This document shows positions 25,575 to 33,472 of a stretch of DNA of 64,000 nt, piece after piece. Positions within the stretch are counted from its first letter, which is position 1. Every line of letters begins with the position of its first letter. The DNA comes from Sphingomonas sp. JC676 (GTDB taxonomy: Bacteria; Pseudomonadota; Alphaproteobacteria; Sphingomonadales; Sphingomonadaceae): the NCBI RefSeq assembly GCF_014489075.1, contig NZ_JACTGR010000007.1, positions 168,979 to 232,978 on the forward strand, read 5' to 3'. The notes beneath the pieces are model-generated. The model did not search any database. It saw only the letters and a program-made list of their open reading frames with translations, and was not told the DNA's origin. The position numbers and the translations under genes were made by a program.

Positions 25575-26408
25575 ATGGTGAAGATGAGTACCGTCTGGGA
25601 TCGGACGGCGGAGTTTCTAAGCGACAATATCGGAGCGATCGTTCCGATCGCGCTTATCGCCTTTTTCGTGCCGGCATCGATCGGCGGCAATTTCGCGACG
25701 GTTTTCCTTACCGCCACGCCCGGCGTGGTGCTGGCGCTGCGGCTGGTCCAACTGGCGTTCGCAATACTTTCGGTCTGGGGATCGCTGGTCATCGTCGCGA
25801 TGGCGCTGGAGGGGGCAAGCGGGGAGCCGGCGGCTGTGATTGCGCGTCGCCGGCTGCTGCCCGCACTTGCCGTGTCGGTGGTGCTGGGTATCGCGATGAT
25901 CGCGCTGACCTTGCCCGTGCCCTTTTTCCTGGCGGCGAGCGGCTATGACCTGACGGCGATCGCGCGGGGCGAGGTGGTCGATATCAGCCCCGCGGTGGCG
26001 GGCTTCGTCTGGATCTATTTCATGGTCCTCTCGATCGCCTTCATCTGGATCGGCGCGCGGCTGATCGTGACGACGCCGGTCGTCGTGCGCGAGCAGCGCA
26101 TGTTGAGCGCAATCCCCCGGAGTTGGCAGCTGACCCGCGGCAGCACCTGGCGTATCATCGGCGTGCTGATCCTGTTCGTCGTGGTCGCCACCGTCTCGGC
26201 GCTTGCCGCGAACACCGTGTTCGGCAGCATCTTCGCGCTGGTGGCCGGGGGCAGCGAGGGCGGCATCTCGCTGGCGGGCGTGCTCACCTCGATCGTCACC
26301 GGCGCAGTGCAGACCGCGTTCCTGGTGCTGTTGCCTGCGTTTACCGCCAAGCTCTATCTGGCGCTTTCCGCCCAGGCAGACCTGCGTACGCACGTACAGA
26401 CGCCATGA
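25575..26408 (+). CDS. Polytopic membrane protein (GPDPase-membrane-domain-like)
   Basis: A 277-residue protein with about six hydrophobic helices and a central RMLSAIPRSWQLTRGSTWRIIGVLI. This recalls the membrane domain of glycerophosphodiesterase-like proteins, where SW-LT-G-W-I-G is common. No enzyme domain is attached. Its stop overlaps the start of the next gene (ATGA), which encodes a protein of similar layout, so the two may form a hetero-complex (inference). Confidence 0.7.
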   Translation: MVKMSTVWDRTAEFLSDNIGAIVPIALIAFFVPASIGGNFATVFLTATPGVVLALRLVQLAFAILSVWGSLVIVAMALEGASGEPAAVIARRRLLPALAVSVVLGIAMIALTLPVPFFLAASGYDLTAIARGEVVDISPAVAGFVWIYFMVLSIAFIWIGARLIVTTPVVVREQRMLSAIPRSWQLTRGSTWRIIGVLILFVVVATVSALAANTVFGSIFALVAGGSEGGISLAGVLTSIVTGAVQTAFLVLLPAFTAKLYLALSAQADLRTHVQTP

Positions 26409-27133
26409 AGCTGAGCTTTGCCGGCGTTTTTGCCGACGCCGGTGCGATTTGGCGGGGCGAACGCCAGTTACTGACGCGCATCGCAGGCGTGTTCTACGTG
26501 GTGCCGATACTCGGTTTCGTGATGCTGCTCGGCGCTAGCGGCGTGATGCAGAGCACGCCACCCGAACAGATGCGGGAGGCGCTGAACCGTTTCTATGGCG
26601 ACAACCTCCTGGCGATCCTCCTCATCACTGCCGCCATGGATTTCGGGACGTTCGCGATCCTGAACCTTTTCCTCCAGGGCGGCGGCCGCACGCTGGGCGA
26701 GGTGCTGATGCTCACGTTGCGGCGGTTTCTGCCGTTCCTGGCAATCGACCTGCTCGGCAACCTCGCTTTCGCGGTCGGGCTGTCGCTGTTCGTCCTGCCC
26801 GGATTGTTCGCGCTGGCGCGTACCTGGCTGGCGGCCCCGGCATATGCCGCTCGACCCGAGCAGGGCGTGATCGAGGCGTTCCGGCAGGGATGGACGCGCA
26901 GCGGCGGGTTCGTCTGGCTGATCCTGCTGGGCGTCTCGGGCTTGACGATGCTGGCGACGTTGAGCGCGGTCGTCGCGGTGAGCGCGATCCTGGGCAGCCT
27001 GCACGTCATGACGGGGGGCAGCCAGATCGTGGTCGCTTTCTCCTATCTCGCGATCGCGCTGATCGGCGGGTTCGCCTGGACCGCGGTGACCGTGCTTCGC
27101 GTCGCCGCCTATCGGCTGACCGAGCCCAGATAG
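26405..27133 (+). CDS. Second polytopic membrane protein, paralogue-like
   Basis: A 242-residue protein with five or six hydrophobic helices and PAYAARPEQGVIEAFRQGWTRSGGFVWLILLG. This is the same V-I-x-A-x-x-x-(G/S)W-T-x-G pattern as in the preceding gene, so the two are probably related by ancient duplication. It starts in ATGA with that gene. Its 3' end overlaps the convergent GNAT gene by 25 bases. The function is unknown. Confidence 0.7.
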   Translation: MKLSFAGVFADAGAIWRGERQLLTRIAGVFYVVPILGFVMLLGASGVMQSTPPEQMREALNRFYGDNLLAILLITAAMDFGTFAILNLFLQGGGRTLGEVLMLTLRRFLPFLAIDLLGNLAFAVGLSLFVLPGLFALARTWLAAPAYAARPEQGVIEAFRQGWTRSGGFVWLILLGVSGLTMLATLSAVVAVSAILGSLHVMTGGSQIVVAFSYLAIALIGGFAWTAVTVLRVAAYRLTEPR

Positions 27134-27705
27134 GGAATGTGCGGTGCGGCGTCGGCGGGCAGGATCCCGCTGCCGCGCGGATCGGCGAAGGTCTCGATCG
27201 TGCGTCTGTACGCCGTGAAGCCATGGTGCCGGTAGAAGCCCAGTGCCGAAGGATGATCGAGCGTGCAGGTATGCACCCACACCCGCTCCACGCCCTTGCG
27301 CCAGGCCAGCGCCAGCGTCTGCGCCATCATCCAGCGGCCATTGCCCTTGCCGGTGATCTCGGGGACCAGCCCGAAATAGGAAATCTCGCAATTGCCCTGC
27401 ACCCGGAAATCGAGCTCGAGCATGCCCAATTCGATTCCGGCGCGATCGGTGGCGGCATAGACTTCGATCGACGGATTATCGAGGATCGAGCGCAGCGCAT
27501 CCTCCGCCATCACCAGCCGCGAAAACCACAGCCAGGGCCCGCCCACCCGGCGGAACAGCGTGCGGTAGCGCTCGCTGGCCGGCGCCGGCCAGCGCACCAG
27601 CGCCAGCGGCGAGGGGCGGGCAGGGCGCAGCGGCGGCCTGGCGCGCATCTCCAGCGACGTGACGATCGTCGCGAGCTGGTCGTTGGGGACCGGCGTCAGC
27701 CCCAT
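27109..27705 (-). CDS. GNAT acetyltransferase
   Basis: A 198-residue GNAT enzyme. It shows a long Pro/Arg N terminus, LELDFRVQGNCEISYFGLVPEITGKGNGRWMM (acetyl-CoA motif A, with G-x-G-x-G-R) and VHTCTLDHPSALGFYRHHGFTAYRRT (motif B). It starts at ATG 27705, 10 bases inside the end of hemF, so it is the third gene of trmL-hemF-GNAT. Its stop lies within the convergent membrane gene. The substrate is unknown. Confidence 0.88.
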   Translation of the reverse strand: MGLTPVPNDQLATIVTSLEMRARPPLRPARPSPLALVRWPAPASERYRTLFRRVGGPWLWFSRLVMAEDALRSILDNPSIEVYAATDRAGIELGMLELDFRVQGNCEISYFGLVPEITGKGNGRWMMAQTLALAWRKGVERVWVHTCTLDHPSALGFYRHHGFTAYRRTIETFADPRGSGILPADAAPHIPYLGSVSR

Positions 27706-28538
27706 GCCGCGACCGGGGGCAGGCTCATCAGGATCGCATCGACATTGCCGCCGGTCTTGAGCCCGAACAGGGTCCCGCGGTCATAGATCAGGTTGAACTC
27801 GGCATAGCGGCCGCGCCATTCGAGCTGCTGCGCCTTGTCGGCTTCGGTGAATGCCGACGCCATCCGCCGCCGCACCAGCCGGGGAAAGACATCGAGAAAC
27901 GCGCGGCCGACATCCTGGGTGAAGGCGAAATCCGCTTCCCAATCGCTCTCCAGATGGTCGTAGAAGATGCCGCCGACGCCGCGATGCACCTTGCGGTGGG
28001 GAATATAGAAATAGTCCTCGGCCCATTTCCTGAACCGCGGATAATGCTCCGGATCATGCGCATCGCACGCAGCCTTCAGGGCCGCGTGGAACTCCTCTGT
28101 GTCCTCTTCATAGGGAATCGGCGGGTTGAGATCCGCCCCGCCGCCGAACCAGCGCTTGGTCGTGGTCAGGAAGCGCGTGTTCATGTGCACCGCGGGCGCA
28201 TGCGGATTGGCCATATGCGCGACCAGGCTGATTCCGGTGGCGAAGAAGCTCGGATCCTCGCCGGCGCCGTGGATCGTCTTGGCGAACTCGCCCTCGAGCG
28301 CTCCGCCGACGGTCGATACATTAACGCCGACCTTCTCGAAGACCTTGCCCTTCATCACGCCGCGTACGCCGCCCCCGCCCGGTGCGCCCGAGGGATCGAC
28401 GCGGTCCCAGGCAAGGTAATCGAATCGCGCATCCGATCCCGCCTCGGCTTCGATCGCCTCGAATTCGGCGCAGATCGCATCGCGCAGGCTTTCGAACCAG
28501 GTGCGCGCGCGCTGCTGCTGTTCGTCGAGTTCGATCAT
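27696..28538 (-). CDS. hemF: Oxygen-dependent coproporphyrinogen III oxidase
   Basis: A 280-residue enzyme that makes protoporphyrinogen IX precursor by oxidative decarboxylation in haem synthesis. Signatures are GGGVRGVMKGKVFEKVGVN, AVHMNTRFL, WFGGGADLNPPIPYEEDT, HRGVGGIFYDHLESDW and the terminal EFNLIYDRGTLFGLKTGG. ATG 28538 follows GGAGG at a 9-base spacing and overlaps the trmL stop (ATGA). An ATG three codons upstream is less likely, since it touches the ribosome site. Confidence 0.95.
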   Translation of the reverse strand: MIELDEQQQRARTWFESLRDAICAEFEAIEAEAGSDARFDYLAWDRVDPSGAPGGGGVRGVMKGKVFEKVGVNVSTVGGALEGEFAKTIHGAGEDPSFFATGISLVAHMANPHAPAVHMNTRFLTTTKRWFGGGADLNPPIPYEEDTEEFHAALKAACDAHDPEHYPRFRKWAEDYFYIPHRKVHRGVGGIFYDHLESDWEADFAFTQDVGRAFLDVFPRLVRRRMASAFTEADKAQQLEWRGRYAEFNLIYDRGTLFGLKTGGNVDAILMSLPPVAAWG

Positions 28539-28984
28539 TCGGGCCATCCTCCGGTCTGCCGCAGCGCTTCGGCGAGCGCGATGCCCGCTGTCACTGCGAG
28601 GTTCAAGGAGCGAAGTCCCGGCCGCAGGGGAATGCGCACGGTCAAATCCGCGCGGGTGTGGACGAGATCGGGCGCGCCGGCACTTTCGGAACCGAACAGC
28701 AAAGTGTCGTCGGCTTCGAACCGTGCTTCGGGCAGGCGAACTTCGCCGCGCGTCGTGAACAGCACCAGCCGCCCCGGCACCTCGGCGGCGAACGCCTCCC
28801 AATCGGCGTGCCGCACGACTTCCACATGGCTTTCATAATCCATCGCCGATCGCCGGCGGGCTTTGTCGTTCCAGGCGAATCCCATCGGTTCGATCAGGTC
28901 GACACCCGCCCCCAGGCAGGCCGCGAGACGGAGTACGGCGCCGACATTGCCGGCGATATCGGGCTGGAAGAGAGCGATGCGCAT
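28535..28984 (-). CDS. trmL: tRNA (cytidine(34)-2'-O)-methyltransferase
   Basis: A 149-residue SPOUT methyltransferase that modifies the wobble base of tRNA-Leu. The N terminus MRIALFQPDIAGNVGAVLRLAACLGAGVDL and the C-terminal knot motifs LLFGSESAGAPD and IPLRPGLRSLNLAVTAGIALAEALRQ are diagnostic. It is the first gene of trmL-hemF-GNAT and overlaps hemF by ATGA. It is divergent from petA across 218 bases. Confidence 0.93.
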   Translation of the reverse strand: MRIALFQPDIAGNVGAVLRLAACLGAGVDLIEPMGFAWNDKARRRSAMDYESHVEVVRHADWEAFAAEVPGRLVLFTTRGEVRLPEARFEADDTLLFGSESAGAPDLVHTRADLTVRIPLRPGLRSLNLAVTAGIALAEALRQTGGWPE

Positions 28985-29202
28985 TTTGGGCGCTTTAGAC
29001 GGGTCTTCACGGGTGTGGGAGAGGGGGCCAGGGGCTCCAGTCGCCCTTGGGGCAAAATCCTTGTTGGCAAAGGCGCTTTCCCGCGTCTATCAGGCCGGCC
29101 AGCCACCGGGGGCACCGGGCGGCTATGGGCGCGCATGCGTCTGCGTCCCGTTTTTATACCGCGCGTCCGCCGCGGCTAGTTTCGAAGTGCAAGGGCTGAA
29201 GC

Positions 29203-29787
29203 ATGGCAACGCTTGAAGATGGTGTTCCTCCCGACCAGACAGTCGGTCCCGGCGGCGAGCTTCTCGAGAATCCGCGACGTCGCGACTATCTGACCTATGC
29301 TGCGGTATCGGTCGCGGTCGTGGGTGCCGGCGTGGTAGTGCTCCCGCTGGTGAATTCGATGAATCCTGACGCGGCGACGCTCGCACAATCGTCTACTGAG
29401 GTCGATCTCTCCGCGATCGAGCCGGGCCAGGCGGTCAAGGTGTCGTTCCGCAAGCAGCCGCTCTTCGTGCGCAACCTGACCCCGGCCGAAATCGCCGCGG
29501 CGGACGCGGTTCCGGTCTCGTCGCTGCGCGATCCGCAGACGCTGGAGCAGCGCACCCTTGAGGGCCACACCAACTGGCTGATCACCTTGGGCGTCTGCAC
29601 CCATCTCGGCTGCGTGCCGCTGGGCGCGGGCGAGGGCGAGAATCGCGGGCCCTTCGGCGGCTATTTCTGCCCCTGCCATGGTTCGGCCTATGATACCGCC
29701 GGCCGCATCCGCCAGGGTCCGGCGCCGAAGAACCTCGAGGTTCCGAAATATGCATTCACGTCGCCCACTGTCGTCGTGGTCGGTTGA
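29203..29787 (+). CDS. petA: Ubiquinol-cytochrome c reductase Rieske iron-sulfur subunit
   Basis: A 194-residue subunit of the bc1 complex. The twin-arginine-like RRRDYLTYAAV segment precedes one membrane helix (residues 32-50). The cluster ligands are complete in CTHLGC (C132, H134, C137) and CPCHG (C156, C158, H159). It passes electrons from ubiquinol to cytochrome c1. It is the first gene of petA-petB-petC, 12 bases before petB. I see no strong promoter in the 218-base upstream gap. Confidence 0.96.
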   Translation: MATLEDGVPPDQTVGPGGELLENPRRRDYLTYAAVSVAVVGAGVVVLPLVNSMNPDAATLAQSSTEVDLSAIEPGQAVKVSFRKQPLFVRNLTPAEIAAADAVPVSSLRDPQTLEQRTLEGHTNWLITLGVCTHLGCVPLGAGEGENRGPFGGYFCPCHGSAYDTAGRIRQGPAPKNLEVPKYAFTSPTVVVVG

Positions 29788-29799
29788 GGATAGACGAGC

Positions 29800-31077
29800 A
29801 TGAGCTTTCCCTGGGCACGCCATTACGAGCCGAAGAATCCGGTCATGAAGTGGGTGGACGAACGTCTGCCGCTTCCCCGCTTCGTCTATAACGCCGTCGG
29901 CGCCGGTTATCCGGTCCCGCGCAACCTCAACTATTTCTGGAACTTCGGCGTGCTCGCTGGCGTGGCTTTGGTCTGCCAGATCGTCACCGGCATCGTGCTC
30001 GCGATGCACTTCCATTCGAGCGCCGCGGGCGCCTTCGAGTCGGTCAATGTCGGCATCATGCGCGACGTCAACGCGGGCTGGTTCCTGCGCTTCGCGCACG
30101 CCAACGGCGCGTCGATGTTCTTCATCGTGCTCTATATCCACATGTTCCGCGGCCTCTATTACGGCTCGTACAAGCCGCCGCGCGAAATGGTGTGGCTGCT
30201 CGGCGTGGTCATCTTCCTGCTGACCATGGCCACCGCGTTCATGGGCTACGTCCTTCCCTGGGGCCAGATGAGCTTCTGGGGCGCGCAGGTGATCACCGGC
30301 TTCTTCTCCGCCATTCCGGTGGTGGGCGATTGGATTCGCATTTGGCTGCTCGGCGGCTATGCGCCGGACGACGCCGCGCTGAACCGCTTCTTCTCGCTCC
30401 ATTATCTGCTGCCGTTCGTGATCGTCGGCGCGGTGATCCTGCACATCTGGGCGCTGCACATCCCCGGCTCGGGCAATCCGACCGGCGTGGAAGTGAAGGG
30501 CGAGCAGGATACGGTGCCGTTCCATCCCTATTACACGGCCAAGGACGGCTTCGGGGTCGGCATCTTCATGATCGTCTTCGCGATCCTGGTCTTTTTCCTG
30601 CCGGACTATCTGGGCCACCCGGACAACTATATCCCGGCCAACCCGCTCTCGACGCCCGCGCACATCGTGCCCGAATGGTATTTCTGGCCGTTCTACGCGA
30701 TCCTGCGTGCCTTCACCGCGGACTTCATCCTGCCGGCGAAGCTGTGGGGCGTGCTGGCGATGTTCGGATCGATCCTGATCCTGTTCTTCCTGCCATGGCT
30801 CGACAAGTCGCCGGTCCGCTCGGGCAATTACCGCCCGATGTACCGCATCGCCTTCTGGGTGCTGGTGCTCGACGTGCTGATCCTGGGCTATTGCGGCGGT
30901 TCGCCCGCCGAGCCGGTCTATGTGATCCTCAGCCAGATCTGCGCGGCTTACTATTTCGTGCACTTCCTGATCGTCGTGCCGATCATCTCGCGCCTCGAGC
31001 GCCCGAAGCCGCTGCCCAACTCGATCACCGAAGCGGTGCTCGGTGGCAGCACGCATGAACCGGCCGTGAGCGCGTAA
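29800..31077 (+). CDS. petB: Cytochrome b of the bc1 complex
   Basis: A 425-residue integral membrane protein with eight helices. Visible are the haem-binding GIVLAMHFHSS and LRFAHANGASMFFIVLYIHMFRGLYYG, the Qo-site VLPWGQMSFWGAQVITGFFSAIP, HYLLPFVIVGAVILHIWALH and PEWYFWPFYAILRA. It carries both b haems and the ubiquinol-oxidising and -reducing sites. It is the middle gene of petABC, 15 bases before petC. Confidence 0.97.
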   Translation: MSFPWARHYEPKNPVMKWVDERLPLPRFVYNAVGAGYPVPRNLNYFWNFGVLAGVALVCQIVTGIVLAMHFHSSAAGAFESVNVGIMRDVNAGWFLRFAHANGASMFFIVLYIHMFRGLYYGSYKPPREMVWLLGVVIFLLTMATAFMGYVLPWGQMSFWGAQVITGFFSAIPVVGDWIRIWLLGGYAPDDAALNRFFSLHYLLPFVIVGAVILHIWALHIPGSGNPTGVEVKGEQDTVPFHPYYTAKDGFGVGIFMIVFAILVFFLPDYLGHPDNYIPANPLSTPAHIVPEWYFWPFYAILRAFTADFILPAKLWGVLAMFGSILILFFLPWLDKSPVRSGNYRPMYRIAFWVLVLDVLILGYCGGSPAEPVYVILSQICAAYYFVHFLIVVPIISRLERPKPLPNSITEAVLGGSTHEPAVSA

Positions 31078-31092
31078 GGGGGATTTGGATCA

Positions 31093-31941
31093 ATGACTTC
31101 GCTGCTCATTCGCTCGATCAAGTTCATCATCGGCGGAGGCTTTGCCTTCGTGCTGATGATCGCACTGTTCGGCACCATCACCGGCCTGATCAAGGAACCC
31201 CCGCAGCCGACCGCCGAGCATGAATTCCACAAGCACCCGAAGGAGCTGTCGCTTCCCTCGGACGGGCCTTTCGGTCAATTTACCCATACCGAGGAAAGCG
31301 CCCGGCAGCTCCAGCGCGGCTTCAAGGTCTACAAGGAAGTCTGCGCGAACTGCCATTCGCTCCACAACGTCTCGTTCCGCGACCTGAAAGGCCTCGGCTA
31401 TAACGACGCCGAGGTGAAGAAGATCGCCAAGGATTGGGCCATCAAGCAGCCCGTGTTCGACGAGAAGGCCGGCACCTGGGGCGAGCGCGACAACACGCCC
31501 GCGGATCGCCTGCCCAAGATCTATTATGCCGGCACCGGCACGCCGCCGGACCTCAGCCTGATGACCAAGGCGCGGCATGATGGCCCCGCTTATGTCTACT
31601 CGCTGCTGACCGGTTATCAGGACAAGCAGCCCGCTGAGCTGCTCCAGCACTTCCCGGGCGCCAAGACGCCCGAGAACAGCCACTACAACCCGTATTTCGC
31701 GAACCTCAACATCGCGATGCCGCCGCCGCTCACCAGCGAGAACCAGGTCACCTATACCGACGGTACGCGCGCCACGGTTGACCAGATGGCCAAGGACGTC
31801 GCGGCGTTCCTGGTGTGGACTGCGGAACCGACGATGCAGGCCCGCCACGCGACCGGTTTCGCGGTGGTCGGCTTCCTGCTCTTCGCGACGATCCTCGCTT
31901 ATGGCGCGTATCTGACCGTGTGGCGGGGCGTGAAGCACTAA
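31093..31941 (+). CDS. petC: Cytochrome c1
   Basis: A 282-residue haem protein of the bc1 complex. The haem c site is C84-A-N-C-H88. The methionine ligand lies in NLNIAMPPPL, and the C-terminal anchor is AVVGFLLFATILAYGAYLTVWRGVK. An N-terminal hydrophobic segment (IGGGFAFVLMIALFGTITG) may act as an uncleaved or cleaved export signal. The operon ends with the strong terminator at 31970-32007. Confidence 0.96.
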   Translation: MTSLLIRSIKFIIGGGFAFVLMIALFGTITGLIKEPPQPTAEHEFHKHPKELSLPSDGPFGQFTHTEESARQLQRGFKVYKEVCANCHSLHNVSFRDLKGLGYNDAEVKKIAKDWAIKQPVFDEKAGTWGERDNTPADRLPKIYYAGTGTPPDLSLMTKARHDGPAYVYSLLTGYQDKQPAELLQHFPGAKTPENSHYNPYFANLNIAMPPPLTSENQVTYTDGTRATVDQMAKDVAAFLVWTAEPTMQARHATGFAVVGFLLFATILAYGAYLTVWRGVKH

Positions 31942-31969
31942 GAGCTTCACTTTCGACGCTGATCTAACG

Positions 31970-32007
31970 GGACCCCGCCGAAGCGCAGCTTGGCGGGGTT
32001 CCTTTTT
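31970..32007 (+). terminator. Intrinsic terminator of petABC
   Basis: CCCCGCC (31973-31979) pairs with GGCGGGG (31992-31998), extended by GGA/TTCC on the outside, around a 12-base loop. TTTTT follows at 32003-32007. It lies 28 bases past the petC stop and 14 bases before the apt start. Confidence 0.9.
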
Positions 32008-32020
32008 GGGAATTCGCTTC

Positions 32021-32560
32021 ATGACCGACGCCAACGAAGACATAAGGCGGCGCATCCGCACGATCCCCGATTTTCCCAAGCCGGGCATCATGTTCCGCGA
32101 CATCACCACGCTGCTGCTCGATGCAGAGGGGCTGGCGCTGACGATCGAGCGCATGGCCGCGCAGGTCGAGGGCAAGGTCGATCTGGTCGCGGGGATCGAG
32201 GCACGCGGCTTCCTGTTCGGCGCGGCGCTGGCGGTGAAGCTCGGCACCGGGGTGCTGCTGATCCGCAAGGACGGCAAGCTCCCGGGCGCTACGATTGCCG
32301 AGGATTATGCGCTCGAATACGGCACCGATCGCATCGCGATCCATGCCGATGCCTGTGCGCCCGGCGCCAGGGTGCTGCTCGTCGACGATCTGATCGCTAC
32401 CGGCGGCACGGCCCGAGCCGCTGTGCGGCTGCTGCGCAAGGCTGGCGCCGAAGTTACCCAGGCGGCCTTCGTGATCGACCTGCCCGAGCTTGGCGGCGCG
32501 GATGCGCTGCGCAGCGATGGGATCGCGGTCAGCACGCTGGTTGCGTTCGAGGGCCATTGA
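32021..32560 (+). CDS. apt: Adenine phosphoribosyltransferase
   Basis: A 179-residue salvage enzyme making AMP from adenine and PRPP. The N terminus IRRRIRTIPDFPKPGIMFRDITTLL, the GIEARGFLFGAALA segment and the PRPP loop VLLVDDLIATGGTARA are diagnostic. ATG 32021; a TTG at 32006 is in frame but lies in the terminator. It is separated from petABC by that terminator, so it needs its own promoter, which I could not place. Confidence 0.94.
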   Translation: MTDANEDIRRRIRTIPDFPKPGIMFRDITTLLLDAEGLALTIERMAAQVEGKVDLVAGIEARGFLFGAALAVKLGTGVLLIRKDGKLPGATIAEDYALEYGTDRIAIHADACAPGARVLLVDDLIATGGTARAAVRLLRKAGAEVTQAAFVIDLPELGGADALRSDGIAVSTLVAFEGH

Positions 32561-32664
32561 GCCGGGGCGAGGAACCGCCTTACGCTTCGAGCATTCGGTG
32601 ATCAGGGGGTGCGGAGTTCGCCCTCGCGGCGCTTTGCACTCCCGGCTCTAAGGAGTGACCGGCA

Positions 32665-32991
32665 ATGCGCTTTCCCTTCAAACCCGCACTTCTCGCCACC
32701 GCCCTGATCGGCGCCGCCGCGCTTGGTGGCTGTGCCGAGGATGGTTATGGCTATTCAGGCGTTTCGGTCGGCTACAACGCCGCCTGGGGCGATCCCTATT
32801 GGGGCTGGTACGACGATTATTATTATCCCGGCACCGGCGTCTACGTCTATGACCGGCATCACCGCCGCCACGCCTGGAACGACAACCAGCGCGGCTATTG
32901 GGAGGGCCGGCGCGGCAACTGGCGCGGCAATACCACTTGGCGCAACAACTGGCACGATTTCCGCGGGCGCGGGCGCCCCAGCCGCCGTTAA
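32665..32991 (+). CDS. Tyr/Trp/Arg-rich small lipoprotein
   Basis: A 108-residue protein with a lipoprotein signal (LLATALIGAAALGGC, Cys near residue 23). The mature part is rich in Tyr, Trp and Gly (WGDPYWGWYDDYYYPGTGV) and then in Arg, Asn and Trp (RRGNWRGNTTWRNNW). The composition recalls small envelope proteins with BcpO/YMGG-like low complexity. Its TAA (32989-32991) and the stop of the convergent MaoC gene share the palindrome TTAA. The function is unknown. Confidence 0.7.
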   Translation: MRFPFKPALLATALIGAAALGGCAEDGYGYSGVSVGYNAAWGDPYWGWYDDYYYPGTGVYVYDRHHRRHAWNDNQRGYWEGRRGNWRGNTTWRNNWHDFRGRGRPSRR

Positions 32992-33434
32992 GCGGGCCGC
33001 GTCCGCATCAATCCCAGCGCGACGAACCGGAGCACCGGCTCGCCATGCTGGTTGAAGGTCGTCATCCGGTTCTTGATGCTGCCCATGCCGGGCCGGCTCT
33101 GCGAGGGCCGTACCTCCAGCACCTCGCTCTCACACCGTAGCACATCGCCCGGATAGACGGGCTTCAACCAGCGCAGCTCGTCGATGCCCGCCGCGCCCAG
33201 GCTCGCCTGGGGATGCTCCTTCATCTCCGCGACGAACATCGACATCGTCATCGCGCAGGTGTGCCAGCCGCTTGCCGCCAGCCGCTCGAAATGGGTCTCG
33301 GCCGCTGCCTCATCGGAGAGATGGAAGGGCTGCGGATCATATTTCGCCGCGAACTCCAGCACTTCCTCGCGGGTCACTTCATAGCGGCCGAAGCTCCGCT
33401 TCGCGCCGACTTCGATATCGTCCAGGTACAGCAT
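32988..33434 (-). CDS. MaoC-like dehydratase (hotdog fold)
   Basis: A 148-residue hotdog protein. FGRYEVTREEVLEFAAKYDPQPFHLSDEAA carries the hydratase motif with the catalytic D-x-x-x-x-H, and RLAASGWHTCAMTMSM, IDELRWLKPVYPGD and RPGMGSIKNRMTTFNQ follow. MaoC enzymes hydrate enoyl-CoA thioesters. I use ATG 33434 (MLYLDDIEVG), the family's usual beginning; a TTG 10 codons upstream is an alternative. It follows the phosphodiesterase gene on the same strand by 38 bases. Confidence 0.88.
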   Translation of the reverse strand: MLYLDDIEVGAKRSFGRYEVTREEVLEFAAKYDPQPFHLSDEAAAETHFERLAASGWHTCAMTMSMFVAEMKEHPQASLGAAGIDELRWLKPVYPGDVLRCESEVLEVRPSQSRPGMGSIKNRMTTFNQHGEPVLRFVALGLMRTRPA

Positions 33435-33472
33435 CAGATGAGTTTCGTATGGAAACGCATCCAAGGCAAGAC

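Noticed and set aside
29176..31056. Long minus-strand open frame opposite petA and petB
   Set aside because: It is a shadow of the petABC genes, highly charged and without a family.
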